From NCBI GenBank assembly GCA_963760375.1, contig CAVXCS010000005.1:682001-746000 (forward strand): a stretch of DNA of 64,000 nucleotides, read 5' to 3'. This DNA comes from Pelagihabitans sp963760375 (GTDB lineage Bacteria; Bacteroidota; Bacteroidia; Flavobacteriales; Flavobacteriaceae). The stretch's first letter is position 1, and the number at the start of each line of letters is the position of its first letter. The notes under the pieces are model-generated. The model saw only the letters and a list, made by a program, of their open reading frames with translations, did not search any database and was not told where the DNA came from. Of the stretch, positions 8,926 through 18,206 are shown piece after piece. Position numbers and translations under genes: made by a program.

Positions 8926-10119
8926 ATGGAAAATGAAACTCGGGAATTGACCCAATTTAGGAAAGAAACACGTACTTGGTTGGAGGATCATTGTCCTCTG
9001 ACGATGCGTGGGCAGGTCAAGGATATCAACGATCTGTATTGGGGCGGGCGCCATGGTAAATTTCCATCTGATGACCACAAGGTATGGTTCGATCGCATGT
9101 GCTCAAAGGGTTGGATCGCCCCGCATTGGGATAAAAAATATGGAGGCGGTGGCCTGTACGACAGGGAGCACAAGATTTTGATGGAAGAGATGGCGCGCTT
9201 GCGCTGCAAGCCCCCTCTGTTCAGTTTTGGACTGGCCATGCTTGGACCGGCCCTTTTGAAGTTTGCCACCGAAGCACAGAAAACACAACACCTCAACGAT
9301 ATCGTCAACGCGAAGATACGTTGGTGCCAGGGCTATAGCGAACCCAATGCGGGCAGCGATCTTGCTGGATTGCAGATGAAAGCCGAGGATAAAGGGGAAC
9401 ATTATTTGGTGAACGGGTCAAAAATTTGGACCTCTTTTGGCGATTTGGCCGATTGGATCTTTTGTTTGGTGAGAACCAGTTCGGAAGGAAAAAAACAGGA
9501 AGGCATCAGTTTCATGCTGATCGATATGGCGTCTGAGGGCGTTGATACGCGACCCATACGCCTGATCAGTGGGAAGTCTCCTTTCACCGAAACATTTTTC
9601 AATGATGTTAAGGTACCCAAGGGTAATTTGGTGGGGAATCTGAACAGCGGTTGGACCATTGCCAAGTATCTGTTGACCCATGAGCGACAGATGATCGGCG
9701 GTATCGGGGAAACAGATGAAAAATTGAATACCCTTAAAACAGTGGTCGAGTCCCTGGGATTGGTTGACGGGAAGCTCAAAGATACCATCTTGAGAACGGC
9801 AGTGGCAAGGCACGAAATGAACAGGGAGATATTTGGAATGACCATTGAACGCGCCATTGATGAGGCCAAAGCAGGCAATGATTCCGGAGCCCTCTCATCA
9901 CTTTTCAAATATTATGGAACGGAACTTAATGTCGAAGCGATGGAACTGATCATGGCCGCCTCCGGTAGCGATGCGCTTGTGATGGACGACGGGACCGATA
10001 AAAACGGATTTTTGGCGAGAACGTTTTTGAGGAGCAAAGGCAATACCATAGAAGGGGGAACCTCTGAAGTGCAACTGAACATCATATCGAAAAACATACT
10101 GGGCCTGCCCACCAAATAA
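8926..10119 (+). CDS. Acyl-CoA dehydrogenase, subunit with catalytic Glu
   Basis: A 397-residue acyl-CoA dehydrogenase with WCQGYSEPNAGSDLAGL and VNGSKIWTS in the FAD region, and a C-terminal NTIEGGTSEVQLNIISK that supplies the conserved catalytic Glu region. It sits 9 bases before a second, shorter dehydrogenase whose C-terminus lacks that motif. Adjacent unequal pairs of this kind form alpha2beta2 heterotetramers in the actinobacterial steroid degradation enzymes (ChsE1/ChsE2, FadE28/29 type). By that analogy this is the catalytic partner. The substrate may be a bulky or branched acyl-CoA. Confidence 0.84.
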   Translation: MENETRELTQFRKETRTWLEDHCPLTMRGQVKDINDLYWGGRHGKFPSDDHKVWFDRMCSKGWIAPHWDKKYGGGGLYDREHKILMEEMARLRCKPPLFSFGLAMLGPALLKFATEAQKTQHLNDIVNAKIRWCQGYSEPNAGSDLAGLQMKAEDKGEHYLVNGSKIWTSFGDLADWIFCLVRTSSEGKKQEGISFMLIDMASEGVDTRPIRLISGKSPFTETFFNDVKVPKGNLVGNLNSGWTIAKYLLTHERQMIGGIGETDEKLNTLKTVVESLGLVDGKLKDTILRTAVARHEMNREIFGMTIERAIDEAKAGNDSGALSSLFKYYGTELNVEAMELIMAASGSDALVMDDGTDKNGFLARTFLRSKGNTIEGGTSEVQLNIISKNILGLPTK

Positions 10120-10128
10120 TAGACAATA

Positions 10129-11259
10129 ATGCTGACAATCAACGAGGAACAGAAATTGCTGAAGGCATCGGTAAGGGATTTTTTAACAAGCCGATCCCCT
10201 GTGGCCGCTTTAAGAAAACTAAGGGATGAAAAGAGCCCGGAAGGCATTGACCGACAACTTTGGGTTGGGATGTGCGAGATGGGTCTGAGCGGATTGACAA
10301 TTTCGGAAGCCTACGGCGGATTGGATTTTGGTTATTTGGGATTGGGACAGTTGCTCGAGGAAACCGGGCGAACCCTGACCGCTTCCCCATTGATATCGAC
10401 GGTGCTGTTGGCCACTACTGCCATTAATCTTACAGGAAGCGAGGCCCAAAAAAAATCCTTGCTGCCAAAATTGGCCCTTGGCCAAATGATCATTGCCCTG
10501 GCCCATGAAGAAAAAGCCCACCATCATCCCAGCCATGTGGCCACAAAGGCCAAACTGCAGGGCAAAGGATACGTGTTGAACGGTCATAAGACCTTTGTGT
10601 TGGATGGCCATATTGCCGATAAAATGTTCGTAGTGGCCAGAACGGAGGGCAAAGTAGACGAGCCAAAAGGAATCGCCCTGTTCCTCGTCAATGCAGACGC
10701 TAAGGGACTCACAGTGGAGCGTACCCAGATGATGGACAGCCGTAATGCCGCCAAAATAATTTTGGATAATGTATTGGTTCCCGAAGACCAACGATTCGAA
10801 TTGGGGAATTATGATACCTTGGTCAAAATATATGATATTGGCTGTATCGGCCTGGCGGCGGAAATGCTGGGCAGTGCCCAGGAGTGCTTTGAACGCACCC
10901 TTGCCTATTTGAAGGAACGACAGCAATTCGGGGTCCCCATTGGATCCTTCCAGGCCCTGCAGCACCGAGCCGCAAAGATGTTCATCGATATCGAACTGAG
11001 CAAATCGGTGGTGATCAAGGCCCTTCAGGCCATTGATAACAACGCCCCGGATTTATCGCAGTTGGCAAGTTTGGCCAAAGCAAAGCTGGGGGAAACCATT
11101 CAATTGGTTTCCAATGAGGCCATACAGATGCACGGGGGAATCGGAATGACGGATGACGCCGAAATAGGCTTTTTTCTGAAACGCGCAAGGGTAGCCCAAC
11201 AGATTCTGGGCGATGGCCCCTACCATCTCGACCGTTATGCGAGGTTGAGGGGATTTTAG
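10129..11259 (+). CDS. Acyl-CoA dehydrogenase-like partner subunit
   Basis: A 376-residue acyl-CoA dehydrogenase homologue with GLSGLTISEAYGG, RQQFGVPIGSFQ and QMHGGIGMTDDAEIG. Its end reads QQILGDGPYHLDRYA, so the usual catalytic Glu loop (xEGTxE) is missing. The FAD-contact motif in the middle is also weak (ALAHEEKAHHHP in place of the ...TEP.aGSD type). This is what is expected of the non-catalytic half of a heterotetrameric dehydrogenase, pairing with the gene just upstream. It is the last gene of the tight acyl-CoA run. Confidence 0.82.
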   Translation: MLTINEEQKLLKASVRDFLTSRSPVAALRKLRDEKSPEGIDRQLWVGMCEMGLSGLTISEAYGGLDFGYLGLGQLLEETGRTLTASPLISTVLLATTAINLTGSEAQKKSLLPKLALGQMIIALAHEEKAHHHPSHVATKAKLQGKGYVLNGHKTFVLDGHIADKMFVVARTEGKVDEPKGIALFLVNADAKGLTVERTQMMDSRNAAKIILDNVLVPEDQRFELGNYDTLVKIYDIGCIGLAAEMLGSAQECFERTLAYLKERQQFGVPIGSFQALQHRAAKMFIDIELSKSVVIKALQAIDNNAPDLSQLASLAKAKLGETIQLVSNEAIQMHGGIGMTDDAEIGFFLKRARVAQQILGDGPYHLDRYARLRGF

Positions 11260-11286
11260 CGATACGTTGGCAACCATTAAAGAGAA

Positions 11287-12363
11287 ATGAAATTACTTTT
11301 ATTTTCAATATTATATTTAGGTGCAATTACGCTAAATGGGCAAAATCTGGTTCAGTTAGAGGATATGCAAATTGAAGTGAATGATGTCGACAATTCCATA
11401 TTCACTGCGGATAAATTTTGGAGAGGTGCAGATGGTGCAAGTTCAATTGACTTAGAGAATGGAAAAATTCTATGGTTGTTCAGTGATACATTTATTGACC
11501 CTCAAGGCACAGGCAAGAGAAGTAATTCAAAGATGATCAACAATAGTATTGCCATTCAAGAAGGTTATTCTTTGGATAAAGGAAAAATTTCTTTTTACCA
11601 TAAAGGAAGACAAGGAAAACCAAAATCATTCTTTGAGCTGCCCGGTAAGACATGGTTTTGGACTGGACATGGTATTCTTGCGAATGATAAACTTATCATA
11701 TTCTTGTTTGAAGAAAAAAGCATACAAACAGGTATTGGATTTGAAGCTATAGGATGGTATATAGCTTTAATTGAGAACCCATTTGAAAACCCTCTTAATT
11801 GGAATATCAAGTATATCAAGGGTTCAGATACTTTTGGAGTTATTGTTGGATCTTCTGCTATTCTAAAAGATCAAGAATTCATATATGCCTATGGTGTCAC
11901 AGAACCATCTTCACATGAAGTCTACCTTTTGAGATTCCCTATTGATAAAATAGTTGAAGGCGATATCGCTGGGTTAGAATGGTGGAATGAAGATAGTTGG
12001 ACCACAAGAAAGGAGAAAAACCCAGCTCCTTCCCCACTTTTTATTGGACAGACTGAATTTTCTGTTCATTACCAGGAAAATCTTCATCAATATGTTCAAA
12101 TTCAAACATACGGCTATGGCGCTGCTTCAATAGGATATAGATTAGCTGAAAAACTTGAAGGTCCGTGGTCTCAGCCAGTCATTTTTTATACTACCCAACT
12201 TAATGATCAAAAGGAGTTTGTTTATTCAGCAAATGCACATCCTGAGATATCAAACGATGGGATTTTGGTTACTTACAATGTTAACAATGGCGATTTTAAA
12301 GAGTTGATTAAAAATGAAAATATATATTTTCCGAAATTCATAAGCGTTAAAATATCAAAATAA
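11287..12363 (+). CDS. Secreted propeller-like protein (DUF4185/DUF5005-like), AT-rich
   Basis: A 358-residue protein with a signal peptide (MKLLLFSILYLGAITLNGQ). The body has repeated aromatic and acidic stretches (WLFSDTFIDPQG, TWFWTGHGI, EYAYG-like segments) resembling DUF4185/DUF5005 five-bladed propellers, some of which bind or cleave glycans. No catalytic assignment is possible. Base composition is unlike its neighbours: one 60-base line here (11341-11400) has 21 G/C against 33 in a line of the preceding gene (10681-10740). Codons ending in A/T dominate. It starts 27 bases after the dehydrogenase, so it may be co-transcribed, but it is probably a later arrival. Confidence 0.7.
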   Translation: MKLLLFSILYLGAITLNGQNLVQLEDMQIEVNDVDNSIFTADKFWRGADGASSIDLENGKILWLFSDTFIDPQGTGKRSNSKMINNSIAIQEGYSLDKGKISFYHKGRQGKPKSFFELPGKTWFWTGHGILANDKLIIFLFEEKSIQTGIGFEAIGWYIALIENPFENPLNWNIKYIKGSDTFGVIVGSSAILKDQEFIYAYGVTEPSSHEVYLLRFPIDKIVEGDIAGLEWWNEDSWTTRKEKNPAPSPLFIGQTEFSVHYQENLHQYVQIQTYGYGAASIGYRLAEKLEGPWSQPVIFYTTQLNDQKEFVYSANAHPEISNDGILVTYNVNNGDFKELIKNENIYFPKFISVKISK

Positions 12364-12524
12364 AACAAAATGTGCAGTTGACAACAATGTATAAAAATAA
12401 TAGCCGGGACAGTGGTAATTTCCAGGTTTCTAGCCCGAATAGAATTTAGTAAAAAACTGAAAAATATAAATTCCGAAATCGGTTACTATTCTTATAACAA
12501 ACGATATCATTTTATTCAAAGGAT

Positions 12525-12962
12525 ATGCAAGAAAGCAAAAGCACCTACGCAAGCATTGAAATACCCGTTCAATGGGGCGATATGGATGCCGCCCAGCACG
12601 TGAACAACACGGTTTATTTGCGCTGGATGGAATCGGCAAGGTTGGCACTATTCACAAAATTGAATGCCGGCAAAATGGAATTTGCCGAAATTGGCCCCAT
12701 TTTGGCCTGGCAAGATTGCAAATATATTTTTCCGGTCACCTATCCAGATACCGTTGTAGTGCAACTTGATGTAACCACACTAAAAGACGATAGGATCATC
12801 TGTACCGGTAAAATATATAGCAAACGACACAACAAACTGGCCGCCATTTCCAGCAACAGCACCATGGCCTATGATTATCGAAGCGCTAAAAAATCTGCGA
12901 TTCCAAATGCCTGGATAAAGCAGATCATCGATTTTTATGGCCCGGGTATTTCAGATCATTAA
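12525..12962 (+). CDS. Hotdog acyl-CoA thioesterase (4HBT family)
   Basis: A 145-residue single-hotdog thioesterase of the YbgC/FadM type. The N-terminal signature QWGDMDAAQHVNNTVYLRWM carries the conserved Asp and the HVNN turn. Length is normal for the family (130-150). It would release free acid from an acyl-CoA, which fits the acyl-CoA operon upstream. The AT-rich gene and its AT-rich flank separate the two. It ends 10 bases from the convergent Gfo/Idh/MocA gene. Confidence 0.83.
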   Translation: MQESKSTYASIEIPVQWGDMDAAQHVNNTVYLRWMESARLALFTKLNAGKMEFAEIGPILAWQDCKYIFPVTYPDTVVVQLDVTTLKDDRIICTGKIYSKRHNKLAAISSNSTMAYDYRSAKKSAIPNAWIKQIIDFYGPGISDH

Positions 12963-12972
12963 AACGCTTTTG

Positions 12973-14355
12973 TTAAGACTCGAATTGGGCTGGCATGGGA
13001 TGTACCCACGGGCCACGATAGGGACGCACCAATAACTTGGTGGCCTCGGGATCGTTCAGTACCGTCCTGCTTTTTGGATCATAGACCAGAGGCCTTTTCA
13101 ATTCCATGGCCATATTGGCCAAAATACAACTTGCCGTGGAAATATGGCCCTCCTCAATATCGGCAATGGGCCTTATGCCATTGTTGATGGCTGCGATAAA
13201 ATCGAGCATGTGCCTACGGGTAGCCGGAGCTGCATTGAGCTCATTATCCACTTCGATAAGGTCTTCGGGATATTGCTCCCTTTCATAGAGCACATCGAAA
13301 TGAATGGGCTCCACGTCTTTATCAAAAGGAACGAAATCGGCCCGCATGGTGCTGCCCGATAAGGTGCCCTTTTCCCCGAACAATTTAAATGACCAGGGAT
13401 ATTCAGGGTCGGCCGGCGTGCCCCACGTTCTATGTTGCCAGACACAGTTCAATTCATCATATTCGAAAATGGCCGTTTGCGTATCGGCGATGTTCGATTT
13501 CCCCTCTTTCTGCACATAGATGCCTCCCGTAGCCGTAATTTTTTTGGGCCATCCCAAATCCAACATCCATCTCACGGTATCGAACATGTGCACGCACATG
13601 TCGCCGGTAATGCCGTTGCCATATTCCATGAACGTACGCCACCATCTTCTATGGGGCAATCCGTCGTAGGGTCGAAAGGGCGCGGGCCCTGTCCACATTT
13701 CGTAGTCCAGAAAATCAGGGACGGGTTGAAGTGGCGGATTGCCGTTGGCGCGCATATGGAAATAGCAGCACATCTCCACATGGGATATCTTGCCGAGAAG
13801 TCCGGTATCTACGATCAATTTCTTTGCATCGACGAGATGCGGGGTGCTTTTTCGTTGTGTACCCACCTGAACCACCCGCTTATATTTGCGGGCCGCGGCC
13901 ACCATGGCCTCTCCTTCCATGACATCGACGCTGATCGGTTTTTGCACATATACATGGGCACCCGATTTGAGTGCTTCGATGCACTGCAGGGCATGCCAAT
14001 GATCTGGGCTTCCGATCAAAACGATATCCAATTTGCTTTCCTCCAACAACTTGCGGTAATCGGAATATAATTTTGGCATCTTACCGGACTTTTGTCGCTG
14101 TGCGACCTGATCTGCCGTACTCTTCATGAAGTTTGCGTCCACGTCGCAGACCGATATCACATCCACATCGGCGACCTGTATCAGTTTAAAAAGATCGCTG
14201 GTACCGTACCAACCGCAGCCGATAAGTCCAACACGCCAAGGTTTGTCTTTTGGTGTCAAATCAATTCCATAGGAACCAAAAGAAGTGAGTACCATGGCAG
14301 CGGTTGTGCCTTTCAAAAAATGGCGTCGGTTGATATATGCGTTTTTGTCTTCCAT
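12973..14355 (-). CDS. Gfo/Idh/MocA family oxidoreductase, Tat-exported
   Basis: A 460-residue NAD(P)-dependent sugar oxidoreductase homologue. It starts with a twin-arginine signal (NRRHFLKGTTAAMVLTSFG), so it should be folded with cofactor and exported to the periplasm. The Rossmann loop is VGLIGCGWYG and the conserved VQKPISVDV (EKP-like) follows the DHWHAL segment. Such proteins are common next to GMC dehydrogenases and TIM-barrel epimerases in Bacteroidota, where some act on 3-keto sugars or as glycosidase-like enzymes. ATG 14355 is chosen because the Tat motif follows within a few residues. Substrate unknown. Confidence 0.85.
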   Translation of the reverse strand: MEDKNAYINRRHFLKGTTAAMVLTSFGSYGIDLTPKDKPWRVGLIGCGWYGTSDLFKLIQVADVDVISVCDVDANFMKSTADQVAQRQKSGKMPKLYSDYRKLLEESKLDIVLIGSPDHWHALQCIEALKSGAHVYVQKPISVDVMEGEAMVAAARKYKRVVQVGTQRKSTPHLVDAKKLIVDTGLLGKISHVEMCCYFHMRANGNPPLQPVPDFLDYEMWTGPAPFRPYDGLPHRRWWRTFMEYGNGITGDMCVHMFDTVRWMLDLGWPKKITATGGIYVQKEGKSNIADTQTAIFEYDELNCVWQHRTWGTPADPEYPWSFKLFGEKGTLSGSTMRADFVPFDKDVEPIHFDVLYEREQYPEDLIEVDNELNAAPATRRHMLDFIAAINNGIRPIADIEEGHISTASCILANMAMELKRPLVYDPKSRTVLNDPEATKLLVRPYRGPWVHPMPAQFES

Positions 14356-14465
14356 CGGATAGCGGTTTTGGTTATGTTGTCTTAAAGATATTGAAAAAAT
14401 CATTTTGAATCGGATTATCTACTAAATCAGTATATTTAAGGATCGTATAACCGTAAGCCCTATTG

Positions 14466-15860
14466 ATGAAATTAAGATCTGTATTTATTTTGGTACTTGT
14501 TATTTTGTTGGCACAGTCCGTTTCGGCCAAAGTGGTGCTGCCCCATATCTTTTCAAGCGAGATGGTGTTGCAAAGGAATAGCGAGATCACTTTCTGGGGT
14601 TGGGCTTTTCCAGGAGAAGAAATCACCTTGGTTACCGGTTGGGATGGCAGTTCCTATCAAATCAAGACCGATAATGCCGCGTATTGGGAATTGAAAGTGG
14701 CCACACCTGAAGCGGGAGGTCCGTATGCTATCGAAATCAAGGGCAGTTCAAATACCATATTGCTCGAAAATGTGCTTTTAGGGGAAGTATGGCTGTGTTC
14801 CGGACAATCTAACATGGAATGGAGCGCCAACTACGGCATCGACCAAAAGGAGACCGAAATCGCAAATGCAAATTATCCCAACATCCGCTTCTTCAGCATC
14901 GATAAGCGTACTTCGAATTCCGCGCAGGACGATCTATCGGGGCAGTGGGAAATCTGCTCGCCCGAAACCATGCCCGACTTCAGTGCGGTTGCCTATTTTT
15001 TTGCAAGGAGGCTGCAAGGCGAACTCAATGTACCGATCGGACTGATCGATTCTTCATGGGGCGCTACCTGTGCCGAGGTATGGACGCCTGAAGATGTTTT
15101 TGAGGACAATGCCGACCTGAAGGAAGCAGCGAAAAAAGTTGGTGCAAATCCCTGGGTGACCACACAGCCCTCCAGCCTTTACAATGCGCTGATTGCGCCA
15201 TTGAAAAACTTCCCCATTGCCGGTACCATTTGGTACCAAGGGGAATCCAATACCGCCAATGCCGATACCTACCAAAAACTGTTTGGAAAAATGATCAGCG
15301 CTTGGCGCAACCAATGGGGCACCGATTTTCCGTTTTACTATGTACAGATAGCCCCTTTTAATTATGATTCCCCGGAAGTAGGGGTCCAGGTAAGGGATGC
15401 GCAAAGGCGCATATTGGAAAGTATCGACAATACGGGCATGGTGGTGGTGAGTGATATATGCACGATCGATGACATCCATCCGCAGAACAAACAAGACGTC
15501 GGCTTGCGGATGGCAAACCTCGCGCTGAACCACCATTACAAGACTATCGATGGGCAAGTAAACGGGCCCCTTTTCAAGGAGATGAAAATCGACGGAAAAC
15601 AGGTGCATGTATTTTTCGACCATGCAAAGGGTTTGACCTCTACCACCAAGAATGTGGGGCATTTTGAAATGGCCGGCGCCGATGGAAAATTCTTTCCAGC
15701 TACCGCAAAAATCAAGAACGATATGGTGATCCTTACCAGCAAGTCGGTCAGCATTCCGGCCAATGTGCGCTTCGCATGGAGCAATACCGACATGGCCACC
15801 TTGTTCAACGAAGTAGGGTTGCCCGCCTCCAGTTTCACCACCGAAGAATGGTCGCATTGA
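14466..15860 (+). CDS. Sialate O-acetylesterase-like SGNH hydrolase
   Basis: A 464-residue secreted esterase with a cleavable signal peptide ending near ...VSAKVV. An N-terminal beta-sandwich precedes the SGNH/SASA domain. The nucleophile block is GEVWLCSGQSNMEW and a second conserved block is WYQGESNTA. The Asp/His part is in DIHPQNKQDVG. It removes acetyl groups from sugars (sialic acid or other acetylated glycans). It is divergently placed from the Tat oxidoreductase. Start at ATG 14466; the TTG three bases upstream is less likely. Confidence 0.86.
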   Translation: MKLRSVFILVLVILLAQSVSAKVVLPHIFSSEMVLQRNSEITFWGWAFPGEEITLVTGWDGSSYQIKTDNAAYWELKVATPEAGGPYAIEIKGSSNTILLENVLLGEVWLCSGQSNMEWSANYGIDQKETEIANANYPNIRFFSIDKRTSNSAQDDLSGQWEICSPETMPDFSAVAYFFARRLQGELNVPIGLIDSSWGATCAEVWTPEDVFEDNADLKEAAKKVGANPWVTTQPSSLYNALIAPLKNFPIAGTIWYQGESNTANADTYQKLFGKMISAWRNQWGTDFPFYYVQIAPFNYDSPEVGVQVRDAQRRILESIDNTGMVVVSDICTIDDIHPQNKQDVGLRMANLALNHHYKTIDGQVNGPLFKEMKIDGKQVHVFFDHAKGLTSTTKNVGHFEMAGADGKFFPATAKIKNDMVILTSKSVSIPANVRFAWSNTDMATLFNEVGLPASSFTTEEWSH

Positions 15861-15913
15861 TGTCAAGACCTTATTTAACCGTGAATATCAGTTTCACGGC
15901 CTAATTAATTCTC

Positions 15914-18022
15914 ATGGTTCACTTACGAATATATCCTTTCAGTGTTGTTTTCTCGAGTCTGGTGCTTCTTTCCATGGCCTGTAAGGAAAACAGCAAACCC
16001 CAAGAAACCGTGCACCGATACACCAATGCCCTGGTCACGGAAACGAGTCCGTATTTATTGCAACACGCGCACAATCCGGTCAACTGGCGTCCTTGGAGCC
16101 CCGAAGCGCTGGAAGAAGCAGAGAAAGAACAAAAACTGGTATTGGTCAGTATCGGCTATTCTTCATGTCACTGGTGCCATGTCATGGAAGAGGAAACCTT
16201 TGAGGACGAAGAAGTGGCCAAGATCATGAACGATAATTTCATCAGCATCAAGGTGGATCGGGAAGAGCGCCCCGATATCGACCAGGTTTATATGACCGCA
16301 CTTCAACTGATCAATGGCAATGGCGGATGGCCACTCAACGTAATCACGCTTCCCAATGGAAAACCGCTCTACGGCGGTACCTATCATACCAAAGAACAAT
16401 GGAAACAAGTACTGACAAAAATCAGTGGCATGTACAAGGAAGATCCATTGAAGGCATCAGAATATGCCGATAGGGTAGCGCAGGGTATTTCTGAAGCCAA
16501 TCGAATCATTCCCAGTACCGATTCGGGCAAGCTGACCAAAGAAACGTTGCGCTCGAGCATCAAAAATTGGAAACCCTATTGGGATATGACCTATGGGGGC
16601 GACTCAGGTAGCCAAAAATTCATGATTCCCGTGAATCTCAGTTTTTTGCTCGATTACGCCCAATTATCGGATGATGAACCCACGCTTTCCCATGTTAAGC
16701 TTACATTGGATCAAATCGCCCATGGCGGAATCTACGATGACCTCGGAGGTGGGTTTTTCCGGTACAGCACCGATCCCCAATGGAAAGTGCCCCACTTCGA
16801 AAAAATGCTCTATGACAATGCACAGGCGATCAGTCTGTACAGCAAGGCCTACTCGATGTTTAAGGATGAAGGTTATAAAGACATCGTATTTGAAACGATC
16901 GACTTTTTAAACCGAAGCATGCGGGATAGCCTTGGGGGTTACCACGCGGCAATCGATGCCGACAGTGAAGGGGAAGAAGGCAAATATTATGTGTGGCAAG
17001 AGACCGAGCTCAAATCGGCCCTGGGCAACGGTTTCGATCTGTTCGCCGCTTACTACAACATTGCTCCAGGCGCTATTTGGGAAAATGGCAACTATGTCCT
17101 GCATCGCCCAACCGACGACCTGTCCTTTGCCCAACAGCAGGGGATATTACTACCCCGGTTCAAAGAGAAAAAATCGGATTGGCGGCAAAAATTATTGGTT
17201 GCGCGGGGCAAGAGGGTGGCGCCCCGGGTAGATGATAAAATGATCACTTCATGGAATGCATTGATGATCAATGCATTGGTAGATGCGTATAAAGTTTTTG
17301 GAGGGGAGGAGCAGCTTATTGAGGCGGAACAGATATATCAATTTTTGGAGGATCACTGCCTTCAGGGCATTGATTTGGTACACTCCTATAAAGTGGGCAG
17401 CCAACAAAAACAGGGCTTTTTGGAAGACTATGCCTATTTGGCCAATGCCTGTTTGAAACTATACGGGGTTACTTTTGACCTGAAATACCTGGAAAGGGCG
17501 CAAAGTCTTACCCAGACCGCCAAGACCTATTTTGCCGATAGTGCTTCCGGTCTGTATCGTTTCAGTCGAGGCGGGGAACTCATTGCCAATATCATAAAGA
17601 CCGATGATGGCGTAATGCCCTCCCCCAACGCGGTGATGGCACACAATCTGTTCCAGATCGGCCATCTGCTGTACGATACCGATATGTTGGAACACAGCCG
17701 GGAAATGCTCTCGACCATGGTTCCTTTTATCGAGGAGGCCGCACCGAGTTATGCCCTATGGAACGAGCTTCTGTTGCACCATGCCTATCCCTTCTTTGAG
17801 GTTGCGGTGGTCGGTAGCGATGCCAGAAAATTGGTAATGGCCCTCAACCAAAATTATTTGCCAAATGCCCTGGTGGTCGGCAGTACGGGCAAGAGTGATT
17901 TTCCATTGTTCAAAGACCGATATTTTGAGGATGGTACCTTCATTTATGTTTGCCAGGAAACCACCTGTAAGCTTCCCGTGACGACGGTGGAGAAAGCGAT
18001 TGCCCAAATCAACAATTTTTAG
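15914..18022 (+). CDS. DUF255 thioredoxin-domain lipoprotein (YyaL/SSP411 family)
   Basis: A 702-residue protein with a lipoprotein signal (LLSMACKEN, lipidated Cys near residue 23). Residues about 35-190 form the DUF255 thioredoxin-like domain with a CHWC motif (SSCHWCHVMEEETF). The rest is an (alpha/alpha)6 toroid like those of N-acylglucosamine epimerases and cellobiose epimerases. Family function is poorly defined; human SPATA20 belongs here. The lipoprotein signal puts it at the periplasmic or outer membrane face, next to carbohydrate enzymes. A sugar-related role is possible but unproven. Confidence 0.85.
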   Translation: MVHLRIYPFSVVFSSLVLLSMACKENSKPQETVHRYTNALVTETSPYLLQHAHNPVNWRPWSPEALEEAEKEQKLVLVSIGYSSCHWCHVMEEETFEDEEVAKIMNDNFISIKVDREERPDIDQVYMTALQLINGNGGWPLNVITLPNGKPLYGGTYHTKEQWKQVLTKISGMYKEDPLKASEYADRVAQGISEANRIIPSTDSGKLTKETLRSSIKNWKPYWDMTYGGDSGSQKFMIPVNLSFLLDYAQLSDDEPTLSHVKLTLDQIAHGGIYDDLGGGFFRYSTDPQWKVPHFEKMLYDNAQAISLYSKAYSMFKDEGYKDIVFETIDFLNRSMRDSLGGYHAAIDADSEGEEGKYYVWQETELKSALGNGFDLFAAYYNIAPGAIWENGNYVLHRPTDDLSFAQQQGILLPRFKEKKSDWRQKLLVARGKRVAPRVDDKMITSWNALMINALVDAYKVFGGEEQLIEAEQIYQFLEDHCLQGIDLVHSYKVGSQQKQGFLEDYAYLANACLKLYGVTFDLKYLERAQSLTQTAKTYFADSASGLYRFSRGGELIANIIKTDDGVMPSPNAVMAHNLFQIGHLLYDTDMLEHSREMLSTMVPFIEEAAPSYALWNELLLHHAYPFFEVAVVGSDARKLVMALNQNYLPNALVVGSTGKSDFPLFKDRYFEDGTFIYVCQETTCKLPVTTVEKAIAQINNF

Positions 18023-18206
18023 GGAAGACCCAAGAACGCCGGGGTTTGCGTTCGATATATTTACTTCCATTCCCCAAATTGTGGCATAGATGCCTGTTTT
18101 CATGAAATTTAGTGCGAAAACGGTATTTCTATTTCCCTGTTCAATGAAAAAATGTAACTTATCATCGCTAATTGAAAAAGAGCGATTAACCGATTAAACC
18201 AAAACT

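Noticed and set aside
15054..15866. Long open frame on the minus strand (270 codons)
   Set aside because: It lies antisense inside the well-supported O-acetylesterase gene and has no recognisable motif; it is a by-product of codon bias. The same applies to the long antisense frames at 10219-10965, 13432-14070, 55040-55723 and 59291-60235.
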